Source: an uncultured Pelagibacteraceae bacterium (GTDB taxonomy: Bacteria; Pseudomonadota; Alphaproteobacteria; Pelagibacterales; Pelagibacteraceae). Taken from it: 48,027 nucleotides of DNA. Each line of letters opens with the position of its first letter. Position 1 is the stretch's first letter. Below the pieces are notes generated by a model. The model was not told the origin of the DNA. It did no database searches and saw only the letters and a list, made by a program, of their open reading frames with translations. Below are positions 18,658 to 28,309 of this stretch, in pieces. Location: NCBI GenBank assembly GCA_902526645.1, contig CABZLS010000010.1, positions 1 through 48,027 on the forward strand, in the 5' to 3' direction. The position numbers were made by a program, and so were the translations under genes.

Positions 18658-19910
18658 TAATGTGCCACAGCAGCTGCACCATGTTCATCAACAAGATCTC
18701 CACTTACAAATCTATTAATATTAAAAGCAGCATTTAATTTATGCGGTTCATCATTCGCAATGGTGTGAGCAAATAAATCACCTGATCCAGGTGTTGCTTT
18801 GAATCCTCCAGTTCCCCAACCACAATTAAAATATAATCCTTTAATTGAAGTTTTACTTATTATAGGACTTGCATCTGGACATATATCTACTATTCCACCC
18901 CATTGTCGCAACATTTTCATTCTACTAAAAATTGGATACAATTCTAAAATTGCGTTTAAAGTGCCTTCCACAATATCATGGCTACCTTTTTGCGAATAAG
19001 ATACATAATCATCTGTCCCAGCACCTATAACTAATTCTCCTTTATCAGATTGACTAACATAAGCATGTACTGCATTCGACATTACAACAGTATCAATAAT
19101 TGGTTTAACTGGTTCAGAAACTAAAGCTTGAAGTGGCTTACTTTCTAAGGGCAATTTTAAGTCTACCATATTTGCTATGACACTAGAATGACCAGCAGCA
19201 ACGACCCCTATTTTTTTTGTCTTTATAAATCCTTTAGTAGTTTCAATTCCTTCAACACTATCAGCATTTCTTTTAATTCCTTTAACTTCACAATTTTGAA
19301 TAATATCAACTCCCATTTCATCTGCACCTCGGGCATAACCCCATGCGACAGCATCATGGCGTGCAGTTCCGGCCCTACGTTGAAGAGTGCCTCCCAATAC
19401 AGGATAACGAATATCAGGCGATGTATTTATTATTGGACAAAATTTTTTTACTTGTTGAGTATTAAGATAAACTGCATCAATTCCATTTAATCTATTAGCG
19501 TGCGTTCTTCTTTTAAGATCTCTAACATCTTGCAAATTATGCGCTAGATTCATTACACCTCTTTGACTAAACATTACATTGTAATTAAGCTCTTGTGATA
19601 AACCTTCCCAAATTTTTAAAGCATGATCATAAAGTCCAGCACTTGCATCCCATAAATAATTTGATCTTATAATAGTTGTATTTCTGCCAGTATTACCCCC
19701 ACCAATCCAACCTTTTTCTACAACTGCAATATTTTTCATATCATGTTTTTTAGCAAGATAATAAGCTGTAGCCAATCCATGACCACCACCACCAACAATT
19801 ATTGCATCATATTCTTTTTTAGGTTCAGGATCTTTCCATGCTTTTTCCCAATTTTCATGATATGAAAAAGCGTTTTTTACCAACGAAAATAAAGAGTACT
19901 TATTTTTCAT
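18657..19910 (-). CDS. soxB: sarcosine oxidase beta subunit
   Basis: 417 aa flavoprotein of the D-amino-acid-oxidase-like family, the subunit that carries the sarcosine oxidation site. The FAD-binding motif [19 protein letters not shown] lies near residues 35-53, followed by [21 protein letters not shown]. The His in [20 protein letters not shown] near residue 173 corresponds to the residue that covalently holds FMN in characterised enzymes. The [13 protein letters not shown] block near 370 closes the flavin site. It is the first gene of the operon; the 63-base gap to tRNA-Ser must hold its promoter. I saw no glycine riboswitch there. Confidence 0.98.
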   Translation of the reverse strand: MKNKYSLFSLVKNAFSYHENWEKAWKDPEPKKEYDAIIVGGGGHGLATAYYLAKKHDMKNIAVVEKGWIGGGNTGRNTTIIRSNYLWDASAGLYDHALKIWEGLSQELNYNVMFSQRGVMNLAHNLQDVRDLKRRTHANRLNGIDAVYLNTQQVKKFCPIINTSPDIRYPVLGGTLQRRAGTARHDAVAWGYARGADEMGVDIIQNCEVKGIKRNADSVEGIETTKGFIKTKKIGVVAAGHSSVIANMVDLKLPLESKPLQALVSEPVKPIIDTVVMSNAVHAYVSQSDKGELVIGAGTDDYVSYSQKGSHDIVEGTLNAILELYPIFSRMKMLRQWGGIVDICPDASPIISKTSIKGLYFNCGWGTGGFKATPGSGDLFAHTIANDEPHKLNAAFNINRFVSGDLVDEHGAAAVAH

Positions 19911-19973
19911 TATAATGAATAATTACTTTATAAATATTGATTATTCAATACAATCAGTAGTGACAAATTTCCT

Positions 19974-20065
19974 GGAAGAGTGGGTGAGAGGCTTAAACCA
20001 GTCGTTTGCTAAATGACCGTGCGAGGAAACTTGTACCGAGGGTTCGAATCCCTCCTCTTCCGCCA
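19974..20065 (+). tRNA. tRNA-Ser (anticodon GCU)
   Basis: A 92-base cloverleaf with the 3' CCA encoded. The acceptor GGAAGAG (19974-19980) pairs with CTCTTCC (20055-20061). The anticodon stem GTCGT/ATGAC encloses TTGCTAA with anticodon GCT at 20008-20010, reading AGC/AGU serine codons. A seven-pair long variable arm (GTGCGAG/CTTGTAC with G-U pairs) marks a class II serine tRNA, and the T arm contains GGTTCGAATCC. A TACAAT about 20 bases upstream (19949-19954) is a possible -10 box. It ends three bases from the converging lytic transglycosylase stop. Confidence 0.98.
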
Positions 20066-20068
20066 TAA

Positions 20069-22288
20069 TTAGTATAATGGATCGTCTTTAAAAAAGTCTT
20101 TCATAGAAACTGGTTTTTGAGCTAAAATATAACGATAAACATTATAATTTTCTAAAACTCTTTGAACATAATTTCTAGTTTCTCTAAATTTAATCAGCTC
20201 AATCCAATTAACATAATCAATTTGATTTTTTTGAGGATCTTTATTTATTTTCTTCCAATATCTTACTCTTTTAGGTCCTGCATTATAAGCAGCTATAGCA
20301 AATGGATAGGCTCCATCATATTCTAATATTAAACCAGCAATGTAATGAGAGCCTAAATTTATATTATACTCAGCATCTCTTGTTAGTCTTGATTTTGAAT
20401 AGGGAAGGTTGGCCTGTTTAGCAACTAATTTAGCAGTGTAGGGCATTAGCTGCATTAAACCTTTCGCACCTGCATGACTATTAGCACTTAAGTCAAATTC
20501 ACTTTCTTGTCTAATAATTGATAAAATGAAAGCTGTATCTGGAATTTTTCTTTTATTAATATAATTTGGAGTACTAATGATTGGATAGTTGTATTTGTTA
20601 TGAAACCTTTTTTCATAAGAGGCAATCTTGGCTATTTGAATTGCAAAATCAAATCTATCAATATTTGTTGCTAATTCTGCAGCTAAAATTTCACTACCAC
20701 TATTAATATCATCTTTAGCTAAATATCTTAAAATATGTTTTGCATATTTATCTTCATCAAGTTCATTTAGAAGATAAATTATCTTTACTAATTCTTTTTT
20801 AAAAAAATAATCTTTATATTTTTCTGAAACTTCAACGTCTTTACTAAGTTCAAATAATTCATTTGGATTTAATTCCATAAAAGCTAATTGACCATAATAT
20901 GTAGTAAGAAACTTAGAGGCTTCAACAAACCATTTGTTAGCTAATTCTTTATTGTCAAGTTTTTGGTAAGTTTTTGCCAACCAATAGGCGCCTCTCGATG
21001 AACTTATTGGATAACCAACGTTATTATAAAAGTTTTCAAAATGATCTTTAGCTAATAAAGGATCATCTAAAAAACTTAAAGCTATCCATCCACTCATCCA
21101 TTCAGCAGCTGCATACTCAGGTCCGTCAACTAAAGCATGATTACTTGCAATTTTATAGGCTAACTCATATTTTTTTTTATAAATTAATGATCTTGAAATA
21201 ATTTCTCTTTCGATCCACCACTTATCAGGTCTAACAAGGTATTCTTTTGTATTTTTTACTTTAAGCAAAATCTCAACAGAACTATCCACTCTTCCTCTTT
21301 TTCTTCTCCATTTCAATCTATCATAATTTAGACCTGCGTCATTCTTAAGTTTTGTTGGTACTTTTGATATCGCATTATCAACACCATAAGACTTGCTCAT
21401 TAAAAGTTGTCTTGCTGTATAAAGTAACTCATATTCTTTAGGTAAATATCTTAGTAGTCTTTTTAAATCCCAATATTTATTATTCCATGCTAAATAATCC
21501 GCTCTTTTAATATAATCTTCTGCATTAAGGTACTTTTTAAATTTTTTTCTGTAAAATCTTAGATCAGATTTACTTAATTCTGCTGTAATCCATCCCTCCT
21601 TGATTAATGAAATTCCTCTTTGAATGTTGTTATTTAAAATTAAACTTTCACCCAATATCATTTTTCCAAAACCACTTAAGGGTTCATTTATTTCAAACCA
21701 ATTGATTATCTTATTTGGGGATATAGAGTCTGTTGAAAGTTTATGTTCGGCTAAATATTTAATTCTTCCTATTCTAGGGAAGTCTTCATTATTTTCTATA
21801 AAGGTTTTATATTCATAATATGATGCTTTATTACCTTTGGTAAGAAGATGTCTCCATTGAATAAAGTTATATATTGATTTATCTTTTGCTTTTTTTGCAG
21901 TCTTTAATGCAGAGCTCCATTTTGCTTGTTTCATTTCTGTAAAAGCTTTTTTGGCTAAAGCAAAATCTTTCTTACTATAGTATTTTGATTTTTTGATAGT
22001 ATCTTTTTTTTTTAAACCTGCAATTAGGGGTTTTTTCTTTGGTAGAATGATACCTTTTTTATTTCGATTATTTGATACTATCTTTTTTTCTTCTAGTTTT
22101 TCTTCTTTTTTTATTATTTTCTTTTTTAATGGTTTTGGAAGAGGTCTTAGAACGTCAATTAATAATTTTTGCTCTTTTTCTATACTACTTTGTAGAGGTT
22201 TTTTTTGAGGTATAATCTCAGCTGATAAAAAGAGAGTTAAATTATAGAAAATTATTAAACTTATAAAAAATGTTAATTTTTTTTGCAT
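20069..22288 (-). CDS. slt: soluble lytic murein transglycosylase
   Basis: 739 aa periplasmic enzyme that cleaves peptidoglycan to 1,6-anhydro-muropeptides. It has a signal sequence at residues 1-24, a Lys- and Pro-rich linker (about 25-110), a long superhelical region of helix repeats, and a C-terminal SLT (GEWL-fold) domain. The catalytic Glu lies in ILSIIRQESEFDLSANS near residue 590, followed by GAKGLMQLMPYTA and FAIAAYNAGPKRVRYW. The layout matches Slt70. It is divergent from dapA over 43 bases, a pairing of wall turnover with wall precursor synthesis. Confidence 0.95.
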   Translation of the reverse strand: MQKKLTFFISLIIFYNLTLFLSAEIIPQKKPLQSSIEKEQKLLIDVLRPLPKPLKKKIIKKEEKLEEKKIVSNNRNKKGIILPKKKPLIAGLKKKDTIKKSKYYSKKDFALAKKAFTEMKQAKWSSALKTAKKAKDKSIYNFIQWRHLLTKGNKASYYEYKTFIENNEDFPRIGRIKYLAEHKLSTDSISPNKIINWFEINEPLSGFGKMILGESLILNNNIQRGISLIKEGWITAELSKSDLRFYRKKFKKYLNAEDYIKRADYLAWNNKYWDLKRLLRYLPKEYELLYTARQLLMSKSYGVDNAISKVPTKLKNDAGLNYDRLKWRRKRGRVDSSVEILLKVKNTKEYLVRPDKWWIEREIISRSLIYKKKYELAYKIASNHALVDGPEYAAAEWMSGWIALSFLDDPLLAKDHFENFYNNVGYPISSSRGAYWLAKTYQKLDNKELANKWFVEASKFLTTYYGQLAFMELNPNELFELSKDVEVSEKYKDYFFKKELVKIIYLLNELDEDKYAKHILRYLAKDDINSGSEILAAELATNIDRFDFAIQIAKIASYEKRFHNKYNYPIISTPNYINKRKIPDTAFILSIIRQESEFDLSANSHAGAKGLMQLMPYTAKLVAKQANLPYSKSRLTRDAEYNINLGSHYIAGLILEYDGAYPFAIAAYNAGPKRVRYWKKINKDPQKNQIDYVNWIELIKFRETRNYVQRVLENYNVYRYILAQKPVSMKDFFKDDPLY

Positions 22289-22331
22289 AATCTTTTACTA
22301 TATGAATCTACAAACTATGTTATAAGTATTT

Positions 22332-23213
22332 ATGTTTAAAGGTTCAAATGTTGCTTTAGTCACCCCATTTAAAAACAATAAACTTGATGAGGAAACTTAT
22401 ATCAAGTTAATTCATTTTCATATCGAAAATGGTACAAATGGTCTAGTACCAGCTGGTACGACAGGTGAATCACCAACTTTAAGTCACGATGAGCATGAAA
22501 AAGTAATTGAATTATGCGTTAAAGAGAGTAATGGCAAACTGCCAGTTTTTGCTGGCACAGGGTCAAATTCAACAGAAGAAGCTATATCTTTAACTAAGCA
22601 TGCTGAAAAAATAGGAGCTGACGGTGCATTAATTGTAACACCATATTACAACAAGCCAACACAAGAGGGCTTGTACCAACACTATAAAGCTATAAATGAT
22701 AAATGTGGAATTCCAATTATAATTTATAACATTCCAGGAAGATCGGTTATAGACATGAGTGTAGAGACTATGGCTAGATTATATGAATTAAAAAATATTA
22801 TTGGAGTAAAAGATGCAACTGGAGATTTAAGCAGAGTCAATAAAACTTTAGAAAAATTAGGTAAAGAATTCATTCAATTAACTGGTAATGATGATAATGC
22901 TCTTGAATTTAATAAAAGAGGAGGAACAGGGGCAATAAGTGTTACAGCAAACATTGCACCAAAATTATGCTCAAATTTTCAAAAATTTTCCATTATTAAT
23001 GATGATAAATCAAAAAGTGAAACGGAAATATTGGATAAAATTTTACAACCATTACATAATGCCATGTTTATTGAAAGTAATCCAAGCCCAGTAAAATATG
23101 CGGCCAAACTAATGAATCTATGCGATGATGATGTAAGATTACCACTTGTTAGAGTAACAGAAAAATCAAAAGATATTATTAAAAAGGCTCTTAAATCATC
23201 CAATTTGATTTAA
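22332..23213 (+). CDS. dapA: 4-hydroxy-tetrahydrodipicolinate synthase
   Basis: 293 aa TIM-barrel aldolase condensing pyruvate with aspartate semialdehyde, the first committed step towards lysine and diaminopimelate. Motifs: [17 protein letters not shown] near residue 38, [14 protein letters not shown] near 130 with the catalytic Tyr, and [11 protein letters not shown] with Schiff-base Lys160. The length is typical. The stop overlaps the smpB start by one base, as in many alphaproteobacteria where dapA and smpB are adjacent. Confidence 0.98.
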   Translation: MFKGSNVALVTPFKNNKLDEETYIKLIHFHIENGTNGLVPAGTTGESPTLSHDEHEKVIELCVKESNGKLPVFAGTGSNSTEEAISLTKHAEKIGADGALIVTPYYNKPTQEGLYQHYKAINDKCGIPIIIYNIPGRSVIDMSVETMARLYELKNIIGVKDATGDLSRVNKTLEKLGKEFIQLTGNDDNALEFNKRGGTGAISVTANIAPKLCSNFQKFSIINDDKSKSETEILDKILQPLHNAMFIESNPSPVKYAAKLMNLCDDDVRLPLVRVTEKSKDIIKKALKSSNLI

Positions 23214-23683
23214 TGACAAAAAAAACCAACCAAGGTTTAAAGATTATTTGCTTAAATAGAAAAGCTAGTTTTAATTATTTTTTTGAGAGTTTTATTGAGG
23301 CAGGAATAATTTTAAAAGGATCTGAAATAAAATCAATCAGAAAAGGAAAAGTTAATATAGCAGACTCGTATGCAGTTGAAAAAAATGGTGAATTAATACT
23401 CATAAATTCACACATCTCATCGTACAAAGAAGCAAGTTATTCAAATCACAAACCATTAGATGAAAGAAAACTTTTATTGAATAAAAAAGAAATTAATAAA
23501 TTGACCGGCAAAATTCAAAGAGAGGGATTTACAATTATACCAACAAAAATGTATTTTAAAAAAGGAAAAGCAAAAATCGAACTTGCTCTTGCGAAAGGGA
23601 AAAAACAATTTGACAAAAGAGCTGCAAAAAAAAGGAGAGACTGGGATCGTGATAAGGCAAGATATATCAGGAAAACAAGCTAA
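23213..23683 (+). CDS. smpB: SsrA-binding protein SmpB
   Basis: 156 aa tmRNA-binding protein required for trans-translation, which frees stalled ribosomes. Family blocks are [20 protein letters not shown] near the N-terminus, [19 protein letters not shown] near residue 35, and the basic tail [21 protein letters not shown] that reaches the ribosomal decoding site. The length is normal. It is coupled to dapA by a one-base overlap, and folK starts inside its 3' end. No tmRNA gene was seen in the window. Confidence 0.97.
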   Translation: MTKKTNQGLKIICLNRKASFNYFFESFIEAGIILKGSEIKSIRKGKVNIADSYAVEKNGELILINSHISSYKEASYSNHKPLDERKLLLNKKEINKLTGKIQREGFTIIPTKMYFKKGKAKIELALAKGKKQFDKRAAKKRRDWDRDKARYIRKTS

Positions 23684-24161
23684 GATTGTTTATCTAAGCA
23701 TCGGTTCAAATCTTGGGAATAGATTTTGTAATATTGAAAAAGCTAAATTTGAATTATCTAATAAGGGAATTTTTATACTTAAATCATCTTGTTACTATGA
23801 GACTTTATCTTGGCCAGATCCTAAAAAACCAAAATTCTACAATATAGTATTGAAGGTAAAAACCTTACTTGATGTCAAAAATCTCCTCTATATTTGTAAA
23901 GAAATTGAAAAAAGTTTGGGAAGAAAAAAAGCAATAATAAATTCACCAAGAGAATGTGATATTGACATTATTGATTATAATAAGGAATTGAGTAAAAAAG
24001 TTATCAATTTGCCCCATCCTAGAATGCATCGTCGAAATTTTGTTTTAATTCCTCTTTATGAAGTAGATAGAGATTGGAAACACCCTGTAACCAAACAACA
24101 CATAAAAACTCTTATATTTTTATTATCAAATAGTGACATAAGTTCTATTAAACAAATTTAA
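23649..24161 (+). CDS. folK: 2-amino-4-hydroxy-6-hydroxymethyldihydropteridine diphosphokinase (HPPK)
   Basis: Pyrophosphorylates the pterin in folate synthesis. Motifs: [18 protein letters not shown] near the start, [12 protein letters not shown] in the middle, and [13 protein letters not shown], matching the PRxxDxDI signature that binds ATP-Mg. I chose GTG at 23649 (170 aa) because AGGAGAG at 23633-23639 sits about ten bases upstream and the conserved region starts some 16 residues later; the longer open frame upstream is smpB sequence. It overlaps smpB by 35 bases. rpoZ, which often follows folK in alphaproteobacteria, is absent. Confidence 0.93.
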   Translation: MIRQDISGKQAKIVYLSIGSNLGNRFCNIEKAKFELSNKGIFILKSSCYYETLSWPDPKKPKFYNIVLKVKTLLDVKNLLYICKEIEKSLGRKKAIINSPRECDIDIIDYNKELSKKVINLPHPRMHRRNFVLIPLYEVDRDWKHPVTKQHIKTLIFLLSNSDISSIKQI

Positions 24162-24180
24162 ATAAATGATATAGTAAAGG

Positions 24181-25926
24181 ATGATAAATTCTGAAGAATT
24201 AATAAATAAGGTTAAAATTTATAATAAATTTTTGAACCCTGAAAAATTGAACAAGGCTTACGATTTTGCTGTAAAAGCCCACAAGAATCAAAAAAGGGCT
24301 TCTGGTGATCCTTATTCAGTACATCCTATAGAGGTTGCCAATATATTAACTGATTTAAAATTAGATAGCGCAACTATAACTACAGGTTTATTACATGATA
24401 CAATTGAAGATACATACGCAACATATGAGACTATTAAAGGGGAATTTGGTTCGGAAGTTGCTGATTTAGTTGATGGTGTTACCAAGATATCTGCGTTAGA
24501 GAATACCGCTTCATCAAATTCTAAAGCAGAAAATTTTAGAAAATTAATTTTAGCTACATCAAAAGATATACGTGTCTTGTTAGTAAAAATTGCAGATAGA
24601 CTTCATAATATGAGAACAATAAAGGCAATCAAAAGTTTTGAGAAAAAGAAAAGAATAGCTCAAGAAACAATGGAAATTTACGCACCTTTAGCTGATCGAA
24701 TGGGGATGCACAGAATCAGAGACGAATTAGAAGATTTGTCATTTGAAGTATTAAATATTGATGCAAGAAAATTAATACAAAAAAGACTAGATGAAATTAA
24801 ATTTGATAAAAAAGATATTTTTGAAACTCTCGCTAGTGAAATTAAATCATTGTTAAAAAAAAATGATATTAATTCTGAAATTTATGGAAGAAAAAAAACA
24901 CCTTTTTCAATTTGGAGAAAAGTACAAAAAAAAAGAGTTTCACTTGAACAAATTACAGATATAATTGGATTTAGAATAATTTTAGAAGATATTGATGATT
25001 GTTATAAATCTTTAGGGGTTTTGCATAAAGAATGGAATTGTATACCTGGTAAGTTTAAAGATTATATTTCTTCACCAAAAATAAATGGTTATAAGTCAAT
25101 ACACACCTCTGTAATTGGATCATATAAAAAGCCGATTGAAATTCAAATAAGAACAAAAAAAATGCATGATTTTGCCGAAAGAGGAATAGCTTCCCACTGG
25201 CAATACAAATCATCTGAAAAATTTAATTCATTAACATGGAAAGAATATGATTGGCTAAAAGATTTAGTTGAAATAATAGAAAAAAATGAAAATCCGGAAC
25301 ATTCTTATGAATATACCAAACTACAAATGTTTCAAGAAAACGTATTTTGTTTTACTCCAAAGGGTTCTGTAATTAAATTACCAAAGGATGCTACTCCCAT
25401 AGACTTTGCTTATGCTGTGCATACTAAAATAGGTGATACAGCAATTGGATGTGAAATAAATGGAAATAAAAGTGAGCTCCAAAATATTTTAAGAAATGGA
25501 GATACAATAAAGATTATTACTTCCAAAAAAAATTCACCTTCTTTGCACTGGATACCAATAACCAAAACAGGTAAAGCTAGATCTGCAATACGAAAATATT
25601 GGCATGATCGGGGCGAAAAGAAAGAAGAAAGAATAAAAAAATATAACACTACTTTATGGATTTCTTTACCTGATAAACCTGGACAATTAGGAAATGTAAG
25701 TTCTTTGATTGGTCAACACAAATTAAACATTTCTAATCTTGAAATGGCAGGCAAAAACCCCAATTATATTAATTTTAAGTTTCAATTAATTATCAGAGAT
25801 CTTAAAAATTTTACTAATTTTATTGCAGAGCTTAAACAAAAAGGTATAAAATTTAAGATAATTAGACACGAAGATAAAAGAAATGCTTTCACCCAAAAAA
25901 TCCTTAAATATTTTAAAAAAAACTAA
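24181..25926 (+). CDS. RelA/SpoT homologue, (p)ppGpp synthetase/hydrolase, shortened C-terminal half
   Basis: 581 aa; full-length family members are usually 700-750. The hydrolase domain is complete: YSVHPIEVA, LLHDTIEDT and VKIADRLHNMRTI supply the HD metal residues. The synthetase domain has QITDIIGFRIIL, GKFKDYISSPKINGYKSIHT and IEIQIRTKKMHDFAERG, so both activities look intact. A TGS domain (about 380-445) and a C-terminal ACT domain (about 489-575) remain. Only about 45 residues separate TGS from ACT, so most of the helical and zinc-finger/RIS segment is missing. That region contacts the stalled ribosome in RelA. Starvation sensing may therefore be altered (inference). Confidence 0.95.
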   Translation: MINSEELINKVKIYNKFLNPEKLNKAYDFAVKAHKNQKRASGDPYSVHPIEVANILTDLKLDSATITTGLLHDTIEDTYATYETIKGEFGSEVADLVDGVTKISALENTASSNSKAENFRKLILATSKDIRVLLVKIADRLHNMRTIKAIKSFEKKKRIAQETMEIYAPLADRMGMHRIRDELEDLSFEVLNIDARKLIQKRLDEIKFDKKDIFETLASEIKSLLKKNDINSEIYGRKKTPFSIWRKVQKKRVSLEQITDIIGFRIILEDIDDCYKSLGVLHKEWNCIPGKFKDYISSPKINGYKSIHTSVIGSYKKPIEIQIRTKKMHDFAERGIASHWQYKSSEKFNSLTWKEYDWLKDLVEIIEKNENPEHSYEYTKLQMFQENVFCFTPKGSVIKLPKDATPIDFAYAVHTKIGDTAIGCEINGNKSELQNILRNGDTIKIITSKKNSPSLHWIPITKTGKARSAIRKYWHDRGEKKEERIKKYNTTLWISLPDKPGQLGNVSSLIGQHKLNISNLEMAGKNPNYINFKFQLIIRDLKNFTNFIAELKQKGIKFKIIRHEDKRNAFTQKILKYFKKN

Positions 25927-26470
25927 CGCATTGTTGGAAGGCCATTTTGTATTATCATCAGGATTACATTCGTCAAAATATATACAATGTGCAAAATTAT
26001 TAAGTTACCCTAATTTAGCAGATAAAATTTGCAGATCATTAGCTCATAAGATTAAAAAACGATTTAAAAGATTTGATCTAATTTTAGCTCCAGCTATGGG
26101 TGGTATTATCATTGGATATGAAATTGGTAAAATTTTAAAAAAAGAAACAATTTTTTGTGAAAGAGTAAATGGAAGATTTACTTTAAGAAGAGGGTTTCGA
26201 ATTAAAAAAAAAGCTAAAGTTTTGATAATAGAGGATGTTATAACCACAGGAAAATCAAGTATGGAATGTGTTAAACTAATCAAAAATTCAAAAGCTAAAC
26301 TTGTTGGCTTCGCATCAATAATTGATAGATCAACAAAAAAAACTTTAAAAATTAAAAAAAAAATTGTTTCACACTTAAAAATAAATGTACCAACTTATAA
26401 AAAAAATAAATTACCAAAAGATTTAAAATCAATACCCATTACTATACCAGGAAGCAGAAATTTAAAGTGA
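25883..26470 (+). CDS. pyrE: orotate phosphoribosyltransferase
   Basis: 195 aa enzyme adding ribose phosphate from PRPP to orotate, the fifth step of pyrimidine synthesis. The PRPP loop is VLIIEDVITTGKSSMECVKLI near residues 113-133. The N-terminal region GHFVLSSGLHSSKYIQCAKLL and the LAPAMGGIIIGYEI block are characteristic of the longer PyrE type. It begins inside the last 44 bases of rsh and its stop overlaps the GTG start of pdxJ. The pyrB and dihydroorotase-like genes are far away at 3870-6097. Confidence 0.95.
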   Translation: MLSPKKSLNILKKTNALLEGHFVLSSGLHSSKYIQCAKLLSYPNLADKICRSLAHKIKKRFKRFDLILAPAMGGIIIGYEIGKILKKETIFCERVNGRFTLRRGFRIKKKAKVLIIEDVITTGKSSMECVKLIKNSKAKLVGFASIIDRSTKKTLKIKKKIVSHLKINVPTYKKNKLPKDLKSIPITIPGSRNLK

Positions 26471-27192
26471 GACGCTTAGGGGTAAATATTGATCATATTG
26501 CAACATTGAGAAATGCTAGGGGTGAACATCATCCTGATCCAATTTATGCTGCTAAATTTGCAAAAAAAAGTGGGGCTGACTCAGTCACAATTCATTTAAG
26601 AGAAGACAGAAGACATATTAAGGACATTGATGCAAAAAAGATATGTTCAATTAAAAGATTATTAGTTAATTTAGAAATATCAACAAATTATAAAATTGTT
26701 AAAAATGCACTTAAAATAAAACCAAACTTCGTATGCATAGTTCCAGAAAATCGAAAAGAAATTACAACAGAAGGAGGCCTAAATCTCAAGAAAAATAGAA
26801 TAAAAATAAAAAAAATAATTAATGATTTTAAAAAAAGAAAAATTAGAACAAGCTTATTTATCAATCCATCTCTTTCAGATATTAAAATCGCAAAGGAATT
26901 GGAAATTGATTGCATTGAAATACATACAGGTTATTTAGCAAATTTAGTAAAAAATAAAAAAGATTATTCAAATGAATATAAAAGAATCAAGAAAGCCTCA
27001 ATATTAGCAACTAATTTAAATATAGAAGTACATGCTGGTCATGGATTAGATTACAAAACAACTAAAATTTTAACAAAAATTAAAGAAATAAAAGAATTTA
27101 ACATAGGTCATTTTATTATTGGAGAATCAATTTATTTTGGATTATCAAAAATAATCAAAAAGTTTAAAAAGATTATAAGAAAAAGAAAATGA
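26467..27192 (+). CDS. pdxJ: pyridoxine 5'-phosphate synthase
   Basis: 241 aa TIM-barrel enzyme closing the pyridoxine ring from 1-deoxyxylulose-5-phosphate and 3-amino-2-oxopropyl phosphate. Strong motifs: RLGVNIDHIATLRNARG at the N-terminus, HPDPIYAAKFAKKSGADSVT, HLREDRRHI, and VHAGHGLDYKTTK near residue 192. The start is GTG at 26467, overlapping the pyrE stop (GTGA), and the stop overlaps the acpS start (ATGA). pdxJ-acpS-lepB-rnc order is widely kept in Proteobacteria. PLP made by this pathway serves hosts such as GlyA and MetY. Confidence 0.97.
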   Translation: MRRLGVNIDHIATLRNARGEHHPDPIYAAKFAKKSGADSVTIHLREDRRHIKDIDAKKICSIKRLLVNLEISTNYKIVKNALKIKPNFVCIVPENRKEITTEGGLNLKKNRIKIKKIINDFKKRKIRTSLFINPSLSDIKIAKELEIDCIEIHTGYLANLVKNKKDYSNEYKRIKKASILATNLNIEVHAGHGLDYKTTKILTKIKEIKEFNIGHFIIGESIYFGLSKIIKKFKKIIRKRK

Positions 27193-27572
27193 AAATAATA
27201 GGAATCGGTGTTGATATAGTTCAAAATGAGAGAATTAAAACTTTAATTCGAAATAAAGCATTTATAAAAAGAATTTATACTAAAAATGAAATTAGATTAG
27301 CTGATCATAAAAAAAATAAGATAAATTTTTTTTCAAAGAGATTTGCAGCTAAAGAATCTTTGGTTAAAGCTATTGGTTCTGGTTTTAGAAATGATATTAA
27401 CTTTAAAGATATACAAATTCTAAATTCAAAAAACGGCAAGCCTTATTATTCAAATACAAAAAAAATTGATAAGATAATTAAAAAGAGGTTCAATATTCGA
27501 AAGTTTCATTTGTTTCTTTCAATTACAGACGAAAAAGATTATTCAGTAGCATTTACAATTTTACAAAAATAA
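27189..27572 (+). CDS. acpS: holo-[acyl-carrier-protein] synthase
   Basis: 127 aa enzyme moving 4'-phosphopantetheine from CoA to apo-ACP. The two Mg-binding motifs are present: IIGIGVDIVQNERI at residues 2-15 and FFSKRFAAKESLVKAIGSGF near residues 48-67. The C-terminal FHLFLSITDEKDYSVAFTIL matches the family. The length is typical. It overlaps pdxJ by four bases and is followed two bases later by lepB. Confidence 0.96.
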   Translation: MKIIGIGVDIVQNERIKTLIRNKAFIKRIYTKNEIRLADHKKNKINFFSKRFAAKESLVKAIGSGFRNDINFKDIQILNSKNGKPYYSNTKKIDKIIKKRFNIRKFHLFLSITDEKDYSVAFTILQK

Positions 27573-27574
27573 TA

Positions 27575-28309
27575 ATGTTAAAAAAAAAAATAATTATTGA
27601 TAATATCAAAACATTAATTTTTGCATTAATTATCGCTTTAGTAATCAGATCATTTCTACTTCAGCCTTTTTATATACCATCATCATCTATGGAACCAAAT
27701 TTATTAGTAGGAGACAGACTTTTTGTTACAAAATATTCATATGGCTATAGCAAACATTCATTTCCTTTTAGTCCTCCAGTATTTGAAAATAGAATTTTTT
27801 TTAAGGAGCCTAATCGAGGCGATGTTGTAGTTTTTAAGACACCTGCGGATAATAGAACAGATTATATAAAAAGATTGATTGGCCTTCCAGGTGACAAAAT
27901 TCAATTTATTGACTCAAATTTATTTATTAACAATAAGGAAATATTAAAATCAAAAATTTCTTATAAAGATATTATATTTTGTGGTAACAAGAAATTAGAT
28001 GTATTTACTTTTGAGGAAATTTTACCTAATGGGAAAAAACATATCTCGGTTTATTCAAAAAATTATCAATTCAAAAATTCAGATAAATACATAGTTCCAG
28101 ATAATCATTATTTTTTTTTAGGTGATAATAGAGATTGTTCAAAAGATAGTAGGTTTTTAACTAGTGTTGGATATGTGCATAAAAACAACCTAGTTGGAAA
28201 AGCACAATTTATTTTCTTTTCATCTGATAAATCAAAAGGAAATTTATTAACTTTTTGGAAGTGGAATAAATCAATTAGAATTGAGAGATTTTTTAAGAAG
28301 ATCATTTAA
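27575..28309 (+). CDS. lepB: signal peptidase I
   Basis: 244 aa membrane-anchored serine protease removing Sec signal peptides. One N-terminal membrane segment (about residues 13-29) precedes the catalytic IPSSSMEPNLLVGD with Ser38. The general base Lys99 lies in TDYIKRLIGLPGDKI. The family box GDNRDCSKDSRF is near residue 185. One membrane span rather than two is common in alphaproteobacteria. The stop overlaps the rnc start by one base. Confidence 0.97.
   Translation: MLKKKIIIDNIKTLIFALIIALVIRSFLLQPFYIPSSSMEPNLLVGDRLFVTKYSYGYSKHSFPFSPPVFENRIFFKEPNRGDVVVFKTPADNRTDYIKRLIGLPGDKIQFIDSNLFINNKEILKSKISYKDIIFCGNKKLDVFTFEEILPNGKKHISVYSKNYQFKNSDKYIVPDNHYFFLGDNRDCSKDSRFLTSVGYVHKNNLVGKAQFIFFSSDKSKGNLLTFWKWNKSIRIERFFKKII

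Noticed and set aside
19911-19973. Possible glycine riboswitch before soxB
   Set aside because: The 63-base gap is too short for a glycine aptamer and shows no matching conserved core; it looks like promoter space for soxB and tRNA-Ser.
23583-23648. N-terminal extension of folK
   Set aside because: It is out-of-frame smpB sequence; GTG 23649 has a good AGGAG and fits the HPPK N-terminus.
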